Part shown: piece by piece, positions 43,409 through 52,014 of the stretch
Position numbering within the stretch: position 1 is the stretch's first letter
Layout: the number at the start of each line of letters is the position of its first letter
Source of the DNA: Bdellovibrionia bacterium
Lineage (GTDB): Bacteria; Bdellovibrionota; Bdellovibrionia; Bdellovibrionales; JAUICD01
DNA: 64,000 bases
Assembly: GCA_030427965.1 (NCBI GenBank)
Contig: JAUICD010000010.1
Location: 1 to 64,000, forward strand
Direction of reading: 5' to 3'
Position numbers and translations under genes: made by a program
The notes under the pieces: model-generated
The model's database searches: none
Seen by the model: only the letters and a program-made list of their open reading frames with translations
What the model was told of the DNA's origin: nothing

Positions 43409-43474
43409 TTCCTATTAAAAACATCCAATAAAAATCTTTTTAAGATCAATAGAAAAACAATTTAGTTTGAGTTT

Positions 43475-44518
43475 CTAGACTTTACCCACAAGTACTTGTT
43501 TTTGTATTTCATCAAGACGTTTTTCAAGAGATTCTATATGAGAATCAGGGATTCTTGTGGGGGAAGTTCTTGAGGGCACTTGAGGAGCTTCTTTTCTAGG
43601 AGTGTAAGTTGTAGTAGGTATGTTCTTTTGTTTTAGAGCTTTCTTTTTGAGCAACTCTTGAATCTGTTCTTTTTGTTTTGAAGCAATTTCAAGTTCGCTT
43701 CGAACTTTTATGAGTTCTTTTTCTGAAGATTTCTCATTTGCTTTGGCTTCGATCATTTCATTTCGGTAGTTGTTCAATTCCAAAAAGTATTTGTTTTCCA
43801 TCTCATCACGACGTCTTTCTGCTAGGACTGTTCGATTTTCAAGTGTGACATGAGAGTGTTGTAGATTCGAGATTTGATTTTTTAGATTGGAATTTTCTTC
43901 AGAAATGTTTTCAACGATTTTAGAGAGCTGTTCATTTTTGCTCAAAGATTTTCTTAAATCACTTCCAAGTGACTCCTGGAGTTTTTGTATTGCTTCTTCT
44001 TTTTCCTTTCCGACGTTCTTCACGTGCTGATAAGCTTCTTCAAGTTGTTTTTTGAATTGAGTATTTTGTTCTGTTAGCCATTGGATTTCTGTATTTTGTT
44101 TGTGAGTTTTAAGACTCATTCCGTAGATCAGAGGGCGAAGCCACCTTAAGGCTCTTCTGTGATATCGCTCAAGAAGCCCCACTCTTTTTTTGAATTGTGC
44201 TTCTCTCTTTGCCCAAGTCTCTTGGTTCTCATTGAAGCGAGAGTAGTTTTCAGCAAATTGTTTCTCCAGATCTTTTAAACTGAGTTCTAAGGTATCTCTG
44301 GACAGTGTGATCTTTTTTAATGCGACTTTGGCTTCTTGTAGTTCAAAACTTTGTTCGTTATCTGAGGATTTTAGAGCTTTGAGTTCTGCATTCAATTCTT
44401 GAATTCTGTTTTCAAGAAGATCTCTTTGCTTGGACTGGATTTGAACTTGTTGAGAGAGGTTCTTGTTTTGTTGAATAAGGGATTCAACAGTTGAAGTGGG
44501 TATGAAAGATGGATTCAA
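43475..44518 (-). CDS. Coiled-coil protein of unknown function
   Basis: A 347-residue protein that is almost all heptad-repeat coiled coil (two blocks, about residues 10-115 and 145-295), interrupted near residue 120-140 by a basic stretch (ERYHRRALRWLRPLIYG). The C-terminal 50 residues are disordered, then another short helix. No signal peptide or membrane helix. It starts with TTG: GAGGTGA four bases upstream supports this. It is divergent from the gene behind the sigma-28-type promoter. Confidence 0.75.
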   Translation of the reverse strand: MNPSFIPTSTVESLIQQNKNLSQQVQIQSKQRDLLENRIQELNAELKALKSSDNEQSFELQEAKVALKKITLSRDTLELSLKDLEKQFAENYSRFNENQETWAKREAQFKKRVGLLERYHRRALRWLRPLIYGMSLKTHKQNTEIQWLTEQNTQFKKQLEEAYQHVKNVGKEKEEAIQKLQESLGSDLRKSLSKNEQLSKIVENISEENSNLKNQISNLQHSHVTLENRTVLAERRRDEMENKYFLELNNYRNEMIEAKANEKSSEKELIKVRSELEIASKQKEQIQELLKKKALKQKNIPTTTYTPRKEAPQVPSRTSPTRIPDSHIESLEKRLDEIQKQVLVGKV

Positions 44519-44633
44519 AAAATCACCTCACTAGAAGATTGGAGTCTTAGTAAAGTCTCTCTTTTCTGAAGCGTTCAGTCAAAGGTATTGAAAGAGCATC
44601 GGCGCCTCAGGGTTGTTTCAATATGAGAATCTC

Positions 44634-44660
44634 TAAATATCCTAGACGAATGGCCGATAA
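44634..44660 (+). promoter_or_regulatory. Sigma-28 (FliA-type) promoter
   Basis: TAAATATC (44634-44641), an 11-base spacer and GCCGATAA (44653-44660). This is the flagellar-sigma consensus TAAA-N15-GCCGATAA without mismatch in the core. The -10 ends only six bases before an in-frame ATG at 44667, so the transcript would be leaderless or start translation at a later ATG (for example 44715, preceded by GAGG). Confidence 0.7.
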
Positions 44661-44666
44661 AGATTC

Positions 44667-45227
44667 ATGGGAGCTATAGAGAAACTTAAAGAGATAATGG
44701 AAGAAGAGGGCATGAACAGCCTCGAAGAGGACATGAATGCTCGTGTCACAGGGCTTGCCTTTGGGCTAGGTCATACGATTTTGACTCTTGTTGCTCAATC
44801 TCGTTTTGATATGGCAATTGGTGAGATTGACAATCTAAAGAAGGCGCATAAAGAGCTTCCTATTCTTTTTCGTAAATCTGAGAGATTTCTAAGCCACTGT
44901 AAAGAATTGGTCCAAGCTATTAAAATGAAAAAGAGTTTTCCGAATATCTCAACACTTCCTCTTTCAAAGCAAGAGGAGATGCATGATCGGATTATGGATC
45001 ATTTTGAAGAATTAAAGAGTTCTTTGAAGAAAATTGATCGGATGGAAGCTGACATTCGAGTTCAAGATGCAAGATCTTCACTTTGGGTTGTCCGTACGTT
45101 TGCGATTTGCACTTGTGTGGTTGTGGCATTTGCCATTGCACTTGAAGCCCACCGAACTATGGGTAAGCCTGTTAGAGTCATTTTAGAAGATTTAAGTAAA
45201 ATGGTATTCAATCTTTTTGGTTTATAA
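44667..45227 (+). CDS. Tail-anchored membrane protein, probably in the motility regulon
   Basis: Up to 186 residues. Mostly helical and charged, with one strong membrane segment near the C-terminus (TFAICTCVVVAFAIALEA, about residues 145-163) followed by a short tail. No family recognised. The upstream sequence is a consensus sigma-28 promoter, which suggests expression with late flagellar or chemotaxis genes. If transcription begins at the expected point the first ATG is leaderless. The stop overlaps the convergent VKOR-DsbA gene by six bases. Confidence 0.7.
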   Translation: MGAIEKLKEIMEEEGMNSLEEDMNARVTGLAFGLGHTILTLVAQSRFDMAIGEIDNLKKAHKELPILFRKSERFLSHCKELVQAIKMKKSFPNISTLPLSKQEEMHDRIMDHFEELKSSLKKIDRMEADIRVQDARSSLWVVRTFAICTCVVVAFAIALEAHRTMGKPVRVILEDLSKMVFNLFGL

Positions 45228-46382
45228 ACTCTTATAAACTGCTTCAAGTACTTGCCAGGAGTGTCCGTAATTTAAGAGTTTTCCATTAACATAAATAGCT
45301 GGTGTCCCAGCCACCCCAGCATCTTTTCCTTGTTTTGCTTGGGAAGAGATAAACTCTTTTGTAGCTGGGTCATTCATACATGCTTTGAAAGAGTCGATAC
45401 TAGAGCCAAAATCTTCAGCCTTTTTAGGTATTTCTGAAATTTTGGTGCTAGTGAATTGCTCAAATAACCAGTCATGTAGTTTCCAGCTTCCGGTTTCTTT
45501 AAAAGAGCAGTGGGCAGCATAGGCCATCTTACAGCTTTTCCCGTCTCCACTACGGTTTATAGCTTCATTGCATATTCCATCAAGGGGGAAGGAAAGAAAG
45601 TAAAATTGAACCTCAGGGTGGCTAAGAGCGAAGTTATGGAGGATTGGGGATGCATTCTTGCAGTGTATGCATTGAAAGTCGGCAAACTCAACGATTGTCA
45701 TTTTGGGGTTCTTTAAATCGGATTTGAGTTTTAAAGCTCCATCCGTATTGAATTCAATTTTATGGCTCATTTTCCAATCATTTAGATTGGCTTCAATAAG
45801 ACTTTTGTTGAGCGGGTTCATTTTGTGAATGAGTGCACGCCCAAGCCCCCAGGAAACAAGAGGAAAAAGAACAATCAGAATTAAAGTTGTTTTTCCGGCA
45901 GGTTGGAAGAGGTACTGAATCGACTTGATTAAAGAAGAGTCATTGGAGGTTTGGTTGGATTTATAAATTGCACCTAAGGAGATAAAGCTCAGTATGTAAG
46001 CAAAAATACAAAAAAGGCAGAACGTTCCAAGTGAAAGTGCGGAGATTGTTCCCATAGCCACTGAAACTATGGCTATGAGTAAAGCGCCGACAAGGGAGAG
46101 TTTTCTTAGTTTTTGAGAGGATGATTCGTCTGAGGTTGAAATGGCATTAATAAAAACGACTGTAAGTACCACGTTTGCCAAGAATCCCCACAGGGCAAGT
46201 GGTGTTCCAAGAAGGGTTGAGTATGGGGACAGGTTCACGACGTCACAGTTGAGCCCTTCATTAATGTTACATAAGCTCTTTGAGCCACCTTGTCCAAATT
46301 TGAGTTCGAGATGCTTAAAAGTCAAATATCCAAGATCAATAAGCGCTAGAATTTGAGAAGCAAAAAAAATACGAATAGCCAT
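45222..46382 (-). CDS. VKOR-DsbA fusion, disulfide-forming enzyme
   Basis: A 386-residue two-part protein. The N-terminal half is a VKOR (vitamin K epoxide reductase) domain with membrane helices, the loop cysteines C38 and C46 (SLCNINEGLNCD) and the active-site pair C122-x-x-C125 (FCLFC). After a further membrane helix (TLILIVLFPLVSWGLG) comes a thioredoxin-fold DsbA-like domain with C238-x-x-C241 (DFQCIHCKNA) and the cis-Pro loop GVAGTPAIYVNG. It would oxidise exported proteins using quinone, combining DsbB-like and DsbA-like roles in one chain. ATG 46382 is preferred, with AGAGGT five bases upstream. Confidence 0.93.
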   Translation of the reverse strand: MAIRIFFASQILALIDLGYLTFKHLELKFGQGGSKSLCNINEGLNCDVVNLSPYSTLLGTPLALWGFLANVVLTVVFINAISTSDESSSQKLRKLSLVGALLIAIVSVAMGTISALSLGTFCLFCIFAYILSFISLGAIYKSNQTSNDSSLIKSIQYLFQPAGKTTLILIVLFPLVSWGLGRALIHKMNPLNKSLIEANLNDWKMSHKIEFNTDGALKLKSDLKNPKMTIVEFADFQCIHCKNASPILHNFALSHPEVQFYFLSFPLDGICNEAINRSGDGKSCKMAYAAHCSFKETGSWKLHDWLFEQFTSTKISEIPKKAEDFGSSIDSFKACMNDPATKEFISSQAKQGKDAGVAGTPAIYVNGKLLNYGHSWQVLEAVYKSL

Positions 46383-46670
46383 TGTTACCTCTAAGTTGAA
46401 ATTCGGCTGTTGATGGTTTCGCTCTACGATAAACAATCGACAACATCTTAAGGAATAACTTTAAAGAAGTTGGAGTTCAAAGCCCTAGTTTTAATTTTCT
46501 GCAACTCGGCGTCCCAATGTTGATGGGAATAGACCTAGTCTTTTGGCGAGCCCAAAAACAGGATCTTGTTGAGACTCCCCTTAAGGCATGGGATTCTTAA
46601 AAAGCAGAGCGAATTCAACTAGTTTACGTTATTCGTCATGATTCGGGTTTGAATCAAGGAGGCTCGGCTT

Positions 46671-48191
46671 ATGGAGACTTGGTACATCAATAAAAATGGA
46701 CGTCCAATGGGGCCATTTTCTCATGAAGAACTTGAGAGAAAGATTCGAAATCAAGAAATCTCTAGAGAAACTCAAATTCATCGTTTAGGTGAATCTAAGT
46801 GGATGCCAATATCAAGTTTTGAAATATTTGAATCTATTCTTAAAGAAAAGGTTTCCTCGCGAATTCCCCATCCAGAGGACGATCCTATTTGGGTAGTGCT
46901 TGTGGAGGGGGAGGATGGGGCTTACAGGCAAGTCGGCCCTCTCTCACGTGATGACATCTATGAAAAGGTTCACAAAGGAGAGATTCAATTTTCGGACCAT
47001 GTTTGGAAAAAGGGTTTTTCTGAGTGGAAGAAATTGACGGATCTAGAGGAGCTTTTTCCTCATACAGACGAAGAAAAAAAAGAAAAATTGAATTTGAATG
47101 AGGATGAAGAGCCAATTCTGGAATCTGTTATGACATTTTCTCCAAAAGAAATTTCATTTGAAGAAACAGTTGGAGTGGATGAGGAAAACTTGGCAAGTGA
47201 ATTTGGAAGGCCTGTTGAGTGGGAAGTTGTTGAAAGGGATTTGGAAATTGAAGAGCCTAAACTGGAATCAAAAGAAATAGATTTTGATTTAGATGAATCT
47301 TCAAAAGATAAAAAAGAGTCTATTTTAGAAGAGAGCTCTATATCCCAAGAGAACTTTCCAAAACCCTCTTCTCGTGTTCAATCTCAGTTTTTACAAAATT
47401 TGATTGTAGGAGCTGGAGTTATCATAATATTTGTAGCAACTCTTGCTTGGTTATTTGGTGATAAATCAGAAGAGCAAAAAGTGAGTCAGGTGGTTCAAAA
47501 GGAGATATCTCTCACCCACAGTCATAGTGGCAAAGAATTGGACTTCTTTGCTCCTCGTCACCCCATGCAGAATTTGAATATTCGAGTCGAATCCGTAAAA
47601 GGAAAGGTTCTCTCCAAAAATTCGTTTGAAAAGGTCATTCGCATTGAATTAGATAAAAAAGGGAGAACGAAGGTTCGTCTAGATCAGTGGGCGCCTCAGG
47701 ATGGATATTATAAAGTTCGAGCTCGTGTTGGAAAGGCGAGTCTTGAAAGACAAATTTTTATTGGTCCCAGCAAGAAGAATTTTGAAGTCAGGCTAAGTGA
47801 GTTTAAATCTGAAATGGCAAGTCCTGTTGTTGTTCCAGCGCCTCCTCAAAATAAGATCAAAGTCCCAAAGGAACTGCAGGTGACTTATCAACTCGCAAGA
47901 GAGTTGGAAAAGGGCTTTTCTAATTCAAAGAGCAACCCTATGGCTTGGCGAGGTTTTTATCAGGGGTGGTTGAAGAGATACTATGGGGAGGGGCAGAACC
48001 CACTTGCTTTGAAAAATACCGAGTTGGAATCGACTGGAATTACAAAAAAACATCATTCCTTGATTGAACAACTTGAAGTGGTATCTGGCCGTATGGATCA
48101 GCAGATTCGATTTAAAGGAAGTCAAATTCGCAATATTCAGCTTTCTATATCGGCAAATAAATTGATTGAAGAATATAAGAGTCTTTACTGA
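46671..48191 (+). CDS. Tandem GYF_2-domain membrane protein
   Basis: A 506-residue protein. Residues 1-60 and 73-135 are two GYF_2-like domains (WYINKNGRPMGPFSHEELE; WVVLVEGEDGAYRQVGPLS...W-K-K-G-F-S-E-W), a type of small domain found in many Gram-negative membrane proteins and presumed to bind peptides. An acidic linker (residues 140-235) leads to one membrane helix (LIVGAGVIIIFVATLAWLFG, about 245-264). The C-terminal 240 residues lie outside the cytoplasm if the N-terminus is inside; they show no known domain. AAGGAGG is the ribosome-binding site. Its stop overlaps the end of the HU gene. Confidence 0.85.
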   Translation: METWYINKNGRPMGPFSHEELERKIRNQEISRETQIHRLGESKWMPISSFEIFESILKEKVSSRIPHPEDDPIWVVLVEGEDGAYRQVGPLSRDDIYEKVHKGEIQFSDHVWKKGFSEWKKLTDLEELFPHTDEEKKEKLNLNEDEEPILESVMTFSPKEISFEETVGVDEENLASEFGRPVEWEVVERDLEIEEPKLESKEIDFDLDESSKDKKESILEESSISQENFPKPSSRVQSQFLQNLIVGAGVIIIFVATLAWLFGDKSEEQKVSQVVQKEISLTHSHSGKELDFFAPRHPMQNLNIRVESVKGKVLSKNSFEKVIRIELDKKGRTKVRLDQWAPQDGYYKVRARVGKASLERQIFIGPSKKNFEVRLSEFKSEMASPVVVPAPPQNKIKVPKELQVTYQLARELEKGFSNSKSNPMAWRGFYQGWLKRYYGEGQNPLALKNTELESTGITKKHHSLIEQLEVVSGRMDQQIRFKGSQIRNIQLSISANKLIEEYKSLY

Positions 48192-48460
48192 CTGACGCGA
48201 TCTCGGAAGTCTTTTCCGGGGCGAAATTTTGGAACTTTCGTGGCTGGAATTTTGACGGAGTTTCCATTTTGAGGGTTTCGGCCCACTCGTTCTTTTCTTT
48301 TGGTTCTTGAAAATGTGCCAAATCCGACAAGCTTAACTTCATCACCTTTTGAAACTGTTTTCTCAATGACATCGACTATTGCATCAAGGGCTGCCTCAAC
48401 CTGCGCTTGACTCAATTTGCTCAATTGCGCGGATTTCTTTACGAGTTCAGCTTTATTCAT
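48185..48460 (-). CDS. hup: HU-family DNA-binding protein
   Basis: A 91-residue HU/IHF-type nucleoid protein with the family pattern MNKAELVKKSAQ, DAIVDVIEKTVSKGDEVKLVGFGTF (quoted in part: KGDEVKLVGFGTF), the DNA-intercalating arm R-N-P-Q-N-G (VGRNPQNG) and PKFRPGKDFRDRV. It bends and compacts DNA. GAGGGG lies four bases before the ATG. It is convergent with, and overlaps by seven bases, the GYF_2 gene, and divergent from argS. Confidence 0.96.
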   Translation of the reverse strand: MNKAELVKKSAQLSKLSQAQVEAALDAIVDVIEKTVSKGDEVKLVGFGTFSRTKRKERVGRNPQNGNSVKIPATKVPKFRPGKDFRDRVSQ

Positions 48461-48605
48461 ATGGCCCCTCTTAACTGCCCGGAAAAGGGCATGGGGGCAA
48501 GCTAGTCGAGTGGTTCGATCTGGTCAAGCATATGACATTGGGTATTGATGTTTTTCCAATCGAATTGTTTCCAAATTTTGAAAAAACTTGCTAGATTGGC
48601 GGGAG

Positions 48606-50297
48606 ATGTTGACCTCAATAAAAAATCACCTGGCACAGCACCTTCTAGGTTCGATTCCTCTATCAGAGAACGAAATATTTTCTATGCTAGAAATGCCCAA
48701 AGACCTGTCTCACGGCCATCTTGCATTTCCTACATTTCGTTTGGCCAAGGAATTGAAGAAAAGTCCTCCAGCTATTGCCGAAGAGCTGTCGAAGAAAATT
48801 TCATGTGGAGATTTTTTAGGGTCAGTTAATTCTGTCGGAGGATTTCTAAATTTTAAGTTCAAAAGCAAGTTTATTCAAAATGAAATCATTGAATCTATAA
48901 TTTTAAAAAAAGAGATTGGGCATACCAACACTGGAAATGGCAGAAAGGTGGTTGTGGATTACTCTTCGCCCAATGTAGCAAAGCCTCTTGGCATTGGTCA
49001 TTTGAGGGCGACAGTGATCGGACAAGCAATATGCAACTTAGCACGTACGCAAGGCTATGAGGTTTTGGGGTTGAATTACATAGGGGATTGGGGAGTTCAG
49101 TTTGGAAAACTTGCTTGGGCTTATACCAACTGGAAAGAAGAGTATGACTTTGAAAATGCACCCTTTGAATCCCTATATGAGATGTATGTGCGCTTTCACT
49201 CTGAGGCAGAAAACGATCCTGAGATGAATGAAAACGGTGCGGAGTTCTTTAGACGCTTAGAAAGCGGTGACGCGGAGGTTGAAAAACTTTGGAAGTCATT
49301 TATTGAAATCACAATGGAAGAGCATCAAAAACTCTATGCTTTATTAGGAATTGAGTTTGATTTGGTCCAAGGTGAATCGTTTTACAATGATAAGATGGAA
49401 GCTGCAGTTCAGAGACTTAAAGAGAAGCAACTGCTTGTGGAGAGTGAGGGGGCTCAAGTTGTTTATATCAATGAAAAGGACCCTCCTTGTTTGATTAAGA
49501 AATCTGATGGCTCTTCTCTTTATGCAACTCGAGACATTGCCAGTGCAATTTATCGACATGAAGAGATGAAGGGTGAGGATTTACTCTATGTTGTAGGCGC
49601 TGATCAAAGTTTACACTTCAAGCAGGTCTTTGGTGTCTTAGAAAAACTGGGGTATGAGTGGGCAAAAAATTGCCAACACATTGCTTTTGGTTTGTATCGT
49701 TTCAAAGATGGAAAAATGTCCACACGCAAAGGCAATTTAATATTTATGAAAGATGTGATTCATAAGTCTATTGAAATTGCAGGAAATATTATCCAGCAAA
49801 AGAACCCCAATTTAGAAAACAAGAGTTTGGTTGCATCTCAAGTCGGAGTGGGAGCAATTGTTTTCAATGATTTGGTGAATGATCGTGTAAAGAATGTGGA
49901 ATTTGATTGGGAAAGAGCTTTGGACTTTGAGGGGGATAGTGGTCCCTACGTTCAATACTGTGTTGTGCGCTGTAAAAGCTTGATCCGAAAATATGGAAAG
50001 ACTATTGAAAAAGAGTTTCAGGTGGATTTGGACTCCCCAGAGGAACAGAGCCTTCAGATTCATTTGTTGCATTTTGAAGATATTCTAGGACAGTCTTGGA
50101 AGCATAGAAAACCCAATCTCTTAGCTCAGTATCTTTTAAAGGTTTGTTCTGAGTTCAATCACTTTTACAATAAGCAAAGAATTATAGGCTCCAAGCCTGA
50201 AGTCGAGGCTTCGCGTATGACTCTTGTCCATAGTGTACAACGAGTCCTAGAAAAAGGCCTTGAAGTCCTAGGAATTCCTGCCCCAGATCAAATGTAA
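48606..50297 (+). CDS. argS: Arginyl-tRNA synthetase
   Basis: About 563 residues; class I synthetase charging tRNA-Arg. The N-terminal tRNA-binding domain (Add1-like) ends near residue 100; the HIGH-equivalent is VDYSSPNVAKPLGIGHLRAT near 120, YIGDWGVQFGKL follows, and the KMSKS-equivalent is KMSTRKGNLI. The C-terminal anticodon-binding domain has YVQYCVVRCKSL and CSEFNHFYNKQRI. ATG 48606 lies directly after GGGAG; the frame is open to TTG 48588, so the start is not certain. Confidence 0.96.
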   Translation: MLTSIKNHLAQHLLGSIPLSENEIFSMLEMPKDLSHGHLAFPTFRLAKELKKSPPAIAEELSKKISCGDFLGSVNSVGGFLNFKFKSKFIQNEIIESIILKKEIGHTNTGNGRKVVVDYSSPNVAKPLGIGHLRATVIGQAICNLARTQGYEVLGLNYIGDWGVQFGKLAWAYTNWKEEYDFENAPFESLYEMYVRFHSEAENDPEMNENGAEFFRRLESGDAEVEKLWKSFIEITMEEHQKLYALLGIEFDLVQGESFYNDKMEAAVQRLKEKQLLVESEGAQVVYINEKDPPCLIKKSDGSSLYATRDIASAIYRHEEMKGEDLLYVVGADQSLHFKQVFGVLEKLGYEWAKNCQHIAFGLYRFKDGKMSTRKGNLIFMKDVIHKSIEIAGNIIQQKNPNLENKSLVASQVGVGAIVFNDLVNDRVKNVEFDWERALDFEGDSGPYVQYCVVRCKSLIRKYGKTIEKEFQVDLDSPEEQSLQIHLLHFEDILGQSWKHRKPNLLAQYLLKVCSEFNHFYNKQRIIGSKPEVEASRMTLVHSVQRVLEKGLEVLGIPAPDQM

Positions 50298-50366
50298 TTT
50301 CAAAATTTATGTGAAAAGGCCCCTAACTCCTTTAATACCCTTTGGAATTCACCGATAGAGTATTTG

Positions 50367-51041
50367 ATGAGTCATCGATTGTATATACATACACAGCTCT
50401 TGATTTATGTCGCTCTTATGGGGGGCTTCTTCTTCTTTCAGAATCATTTTAGTGGGATTGATGGTTTAAAAGAAGAGTTGAAATCCGTAAAGAACAATTT
50501 GAGATCAGAAAGAGTCAAAGTTGCAATTGCTGAATATCAATTGGAAGATTATCGACAAACTGTTGCGACATACATTCCAAAGGCAGTCAAAGCTCACTCA
50601 GACTATGGATTAAGAAGTCTTGCCAGCATATCCCAATTGAATGACTCAGGGTTGAAGATTTCTGATCCAACTAAAATTGTTGAAAATGGACAAAAGCTTT
50701 GTGCAGAAGAAAGATTTGCTCGAGGACAAGTGCATCTGAAAGATTACATTGAAAATTTCCCAATGGGAAAGAAAGTGATTGAAGCCCATTTTCTTTTACA
50801 CAAATGTTACATGGATGCTGGGGATATTGCAGATGGAATCAGTGTGACTGAGCTTATGGCCAAAAGATATCCTGAAAGCGAACTCACAGCACTTGCTTTG
50901 ATAAACAGTGGGGATGTCTATATCGCTCGAGATCGGTATGTTGATGCAAAATTTATGTTCCAATTGGTTCGTAAAAATTTTAAAGCATTCCCTCAAGTGC
51001 AGAAAGCGTTGAATCAAAGGCGAGACAAATGGGATTATTGA
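50367..51041 (+). CDS. Membrane-anchored TPR-like protein
   Basis: About 224 residues. An N-terminal membrane helix (LLIYVALMGGFFFFQNHF), a short coiled coil (residues 30-55), then TPR-like helical repeats of the YbgF/CpoB type (FARGQVHLKDYIENFPMGKK; EAHFLLHKCYMDAGDIADG; ALINSGDVYIARDRYVDAKF). Probably periplasmic scaffolding. It overlaps the following FecR-domain gene by 13 bases, so they are coupled. TPR plus FecR pairs occur in envelope systems. Confidence 0.78.
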   Translation: MSHRLYIHTQLLIYVALMGGFFFFQNHFSGIDGLKEELKSVKNNLRSERVKVAIAEYQLEDYRQTVATYIPKAVKAHSDYGLRSLASISQLNDSGLKISDPTKIVENGQKLCAEERFARGQVHLKDYIENFPMGKKVIEAHFLLHKCYMDAGDIADGISVTELMAKRYPESELTALALINSGDVYIARDRYVDAKFMFQLVRKNFKAFPQVQKALNQRRDKWDY

Positions 51042-51769
51042 AATATGTGTTTCAATTCTTTCTATTTCTACTGGCATTGACTTTAGAAGTGCGTGTCAAA
51101 GCAGACATCAATCAATGGCCTGCAGATTGTAATTCAGGAGCACTTTGTGGCTTTGAAGCAACAGGTGTTCTTGAGAGAAAAGATTTTGATTCAACAACAG
51201 TGCTTTTTTCAGAATCTTCCGTTCTTGTGACTCGTGATCCAGGGCATTTGAGTTTTGTAAAAGGAGTCTTTTGGTTAAATGTAAAAAAGAAGTTGAAGTT
51301 TGAGTCCACGCTTGCTCGTGGGGTTCTTGCTCCTGGAATTTATAAGTTCCGTGTTACCAAAGAAAGAATAAACTACTCTGTAGCTCAAGGGGATATGGTG
51401 ATTTGGGGTAAGGGGCATGAGAAACCACTACGTGTGCGATCTGGATTTAGCAATCATGTTTCTCAAGTAGATAAAAGTGGGAAGGCTGTGTTTGGTGTTT
51501 TGGAGCCAGCTCCTTGGAGTGAGTTAAGGTTACTGGTGGCGATGTTTCATAAATCTGATAAAATGTCTTTTCGTGAGGAAATTGCGAAAATATATGAACT
51601 CTGGAAAGTTGCTGTTGAGTTGAGTTCAAAGGTTCAAAAAGAAGTGGCCGACTATGAGCTTCATAAGCACTATAAGGCGGAGCAGGCAGCTCTTCAAAAG
51701 AAGAAGGCCTGGAAGAGGGAGCGTGTTTGGCTCAAGAACCAATATTGGAATAAGGTTTTTGAGCAGTAG
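51029..51769 (+). CDS. Exported FecR-like protein
   Basis: A 246-residue protein with a signal peptide (YVFQFFLFLLALTLEVRVKA). The middle part resembles FecR-type beta domains (SSVLVTRDPGHLSFVKGVFWL; ARGVLAPGIYKFRVTKERINYSV in family terms: a promoter-proximal G-x-V...G-x-x-x-V-A-Q-G). Here SVAQGDMVIWG gives the typical V-x-x-G-x-V-x-V turn. The C-terminal 50 residues are basic and helical (HKHYKAEQAALQKKKAWKRE). Two cysteines flank CNSGALCGFEA. Coupled to the TPR-like gene; the pair may form one envelope unit. Confidence 0.65.
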   Translation: MGLLKYVFQFFLFLLALTLEVRVKADINQWPADCNSGALCGFEATGVLERKDFDSTTVLFSESSVLVTRDPGHLSFVKGVFWLNVKKKLKFESTLARGVLAPGIYKFRVTKERINYSVAQGDMVIWGKGHEKPLRVRSGFSNHVSQVDKSGKAVFGVLEPAPWSELRLLVAMFHKSDKMSFREEIAKIYELWKVAVELSSKVQKEVADYELHKHYKAEQAALQKKKAWKRERVWLKNQYWNKVFEQ

Positions 51770-51965
51770 TACGATCGTTCCTTTTTGGTCTAAATTCAGC
51801 CATTTATAGAACCTAAGAGTCCTATCTATGTCAAATCTATGCGTCTAAAAAAATGATATCTCTTGCCAATTTTGGTCCTTTTTTACGAATTTCCACACTT
51901 AAAATAGGGTGAATTTTCATCATCTTCATCAGAGAGTGTTTATTTTTCTTAATTATGGAACTTTC

Positions 51966-51982
51966 CTGGCATACGGCCTGCA
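51966..51982 (+). promoter_or_regulatory. Sigma-54-like promoter
   Basis: CTGGCATACGGCCTGCA: GG at 51968-51969 and GC at 51980-51981 separated by exactly 10 bases, as in the -24/-12 consensus TGGCAC-N5-TTGC. The predicted start near 51993 gives a leader of about 22 bases before the GAGGA ribosome-binding site and the ATG at 52015. Two of the less conserved positions differ. Confidence 0.45.
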
Positions 51983-52014
51983 GATATGGAGTGTAGGTAC
52001 AGGTGAGGATTCCC

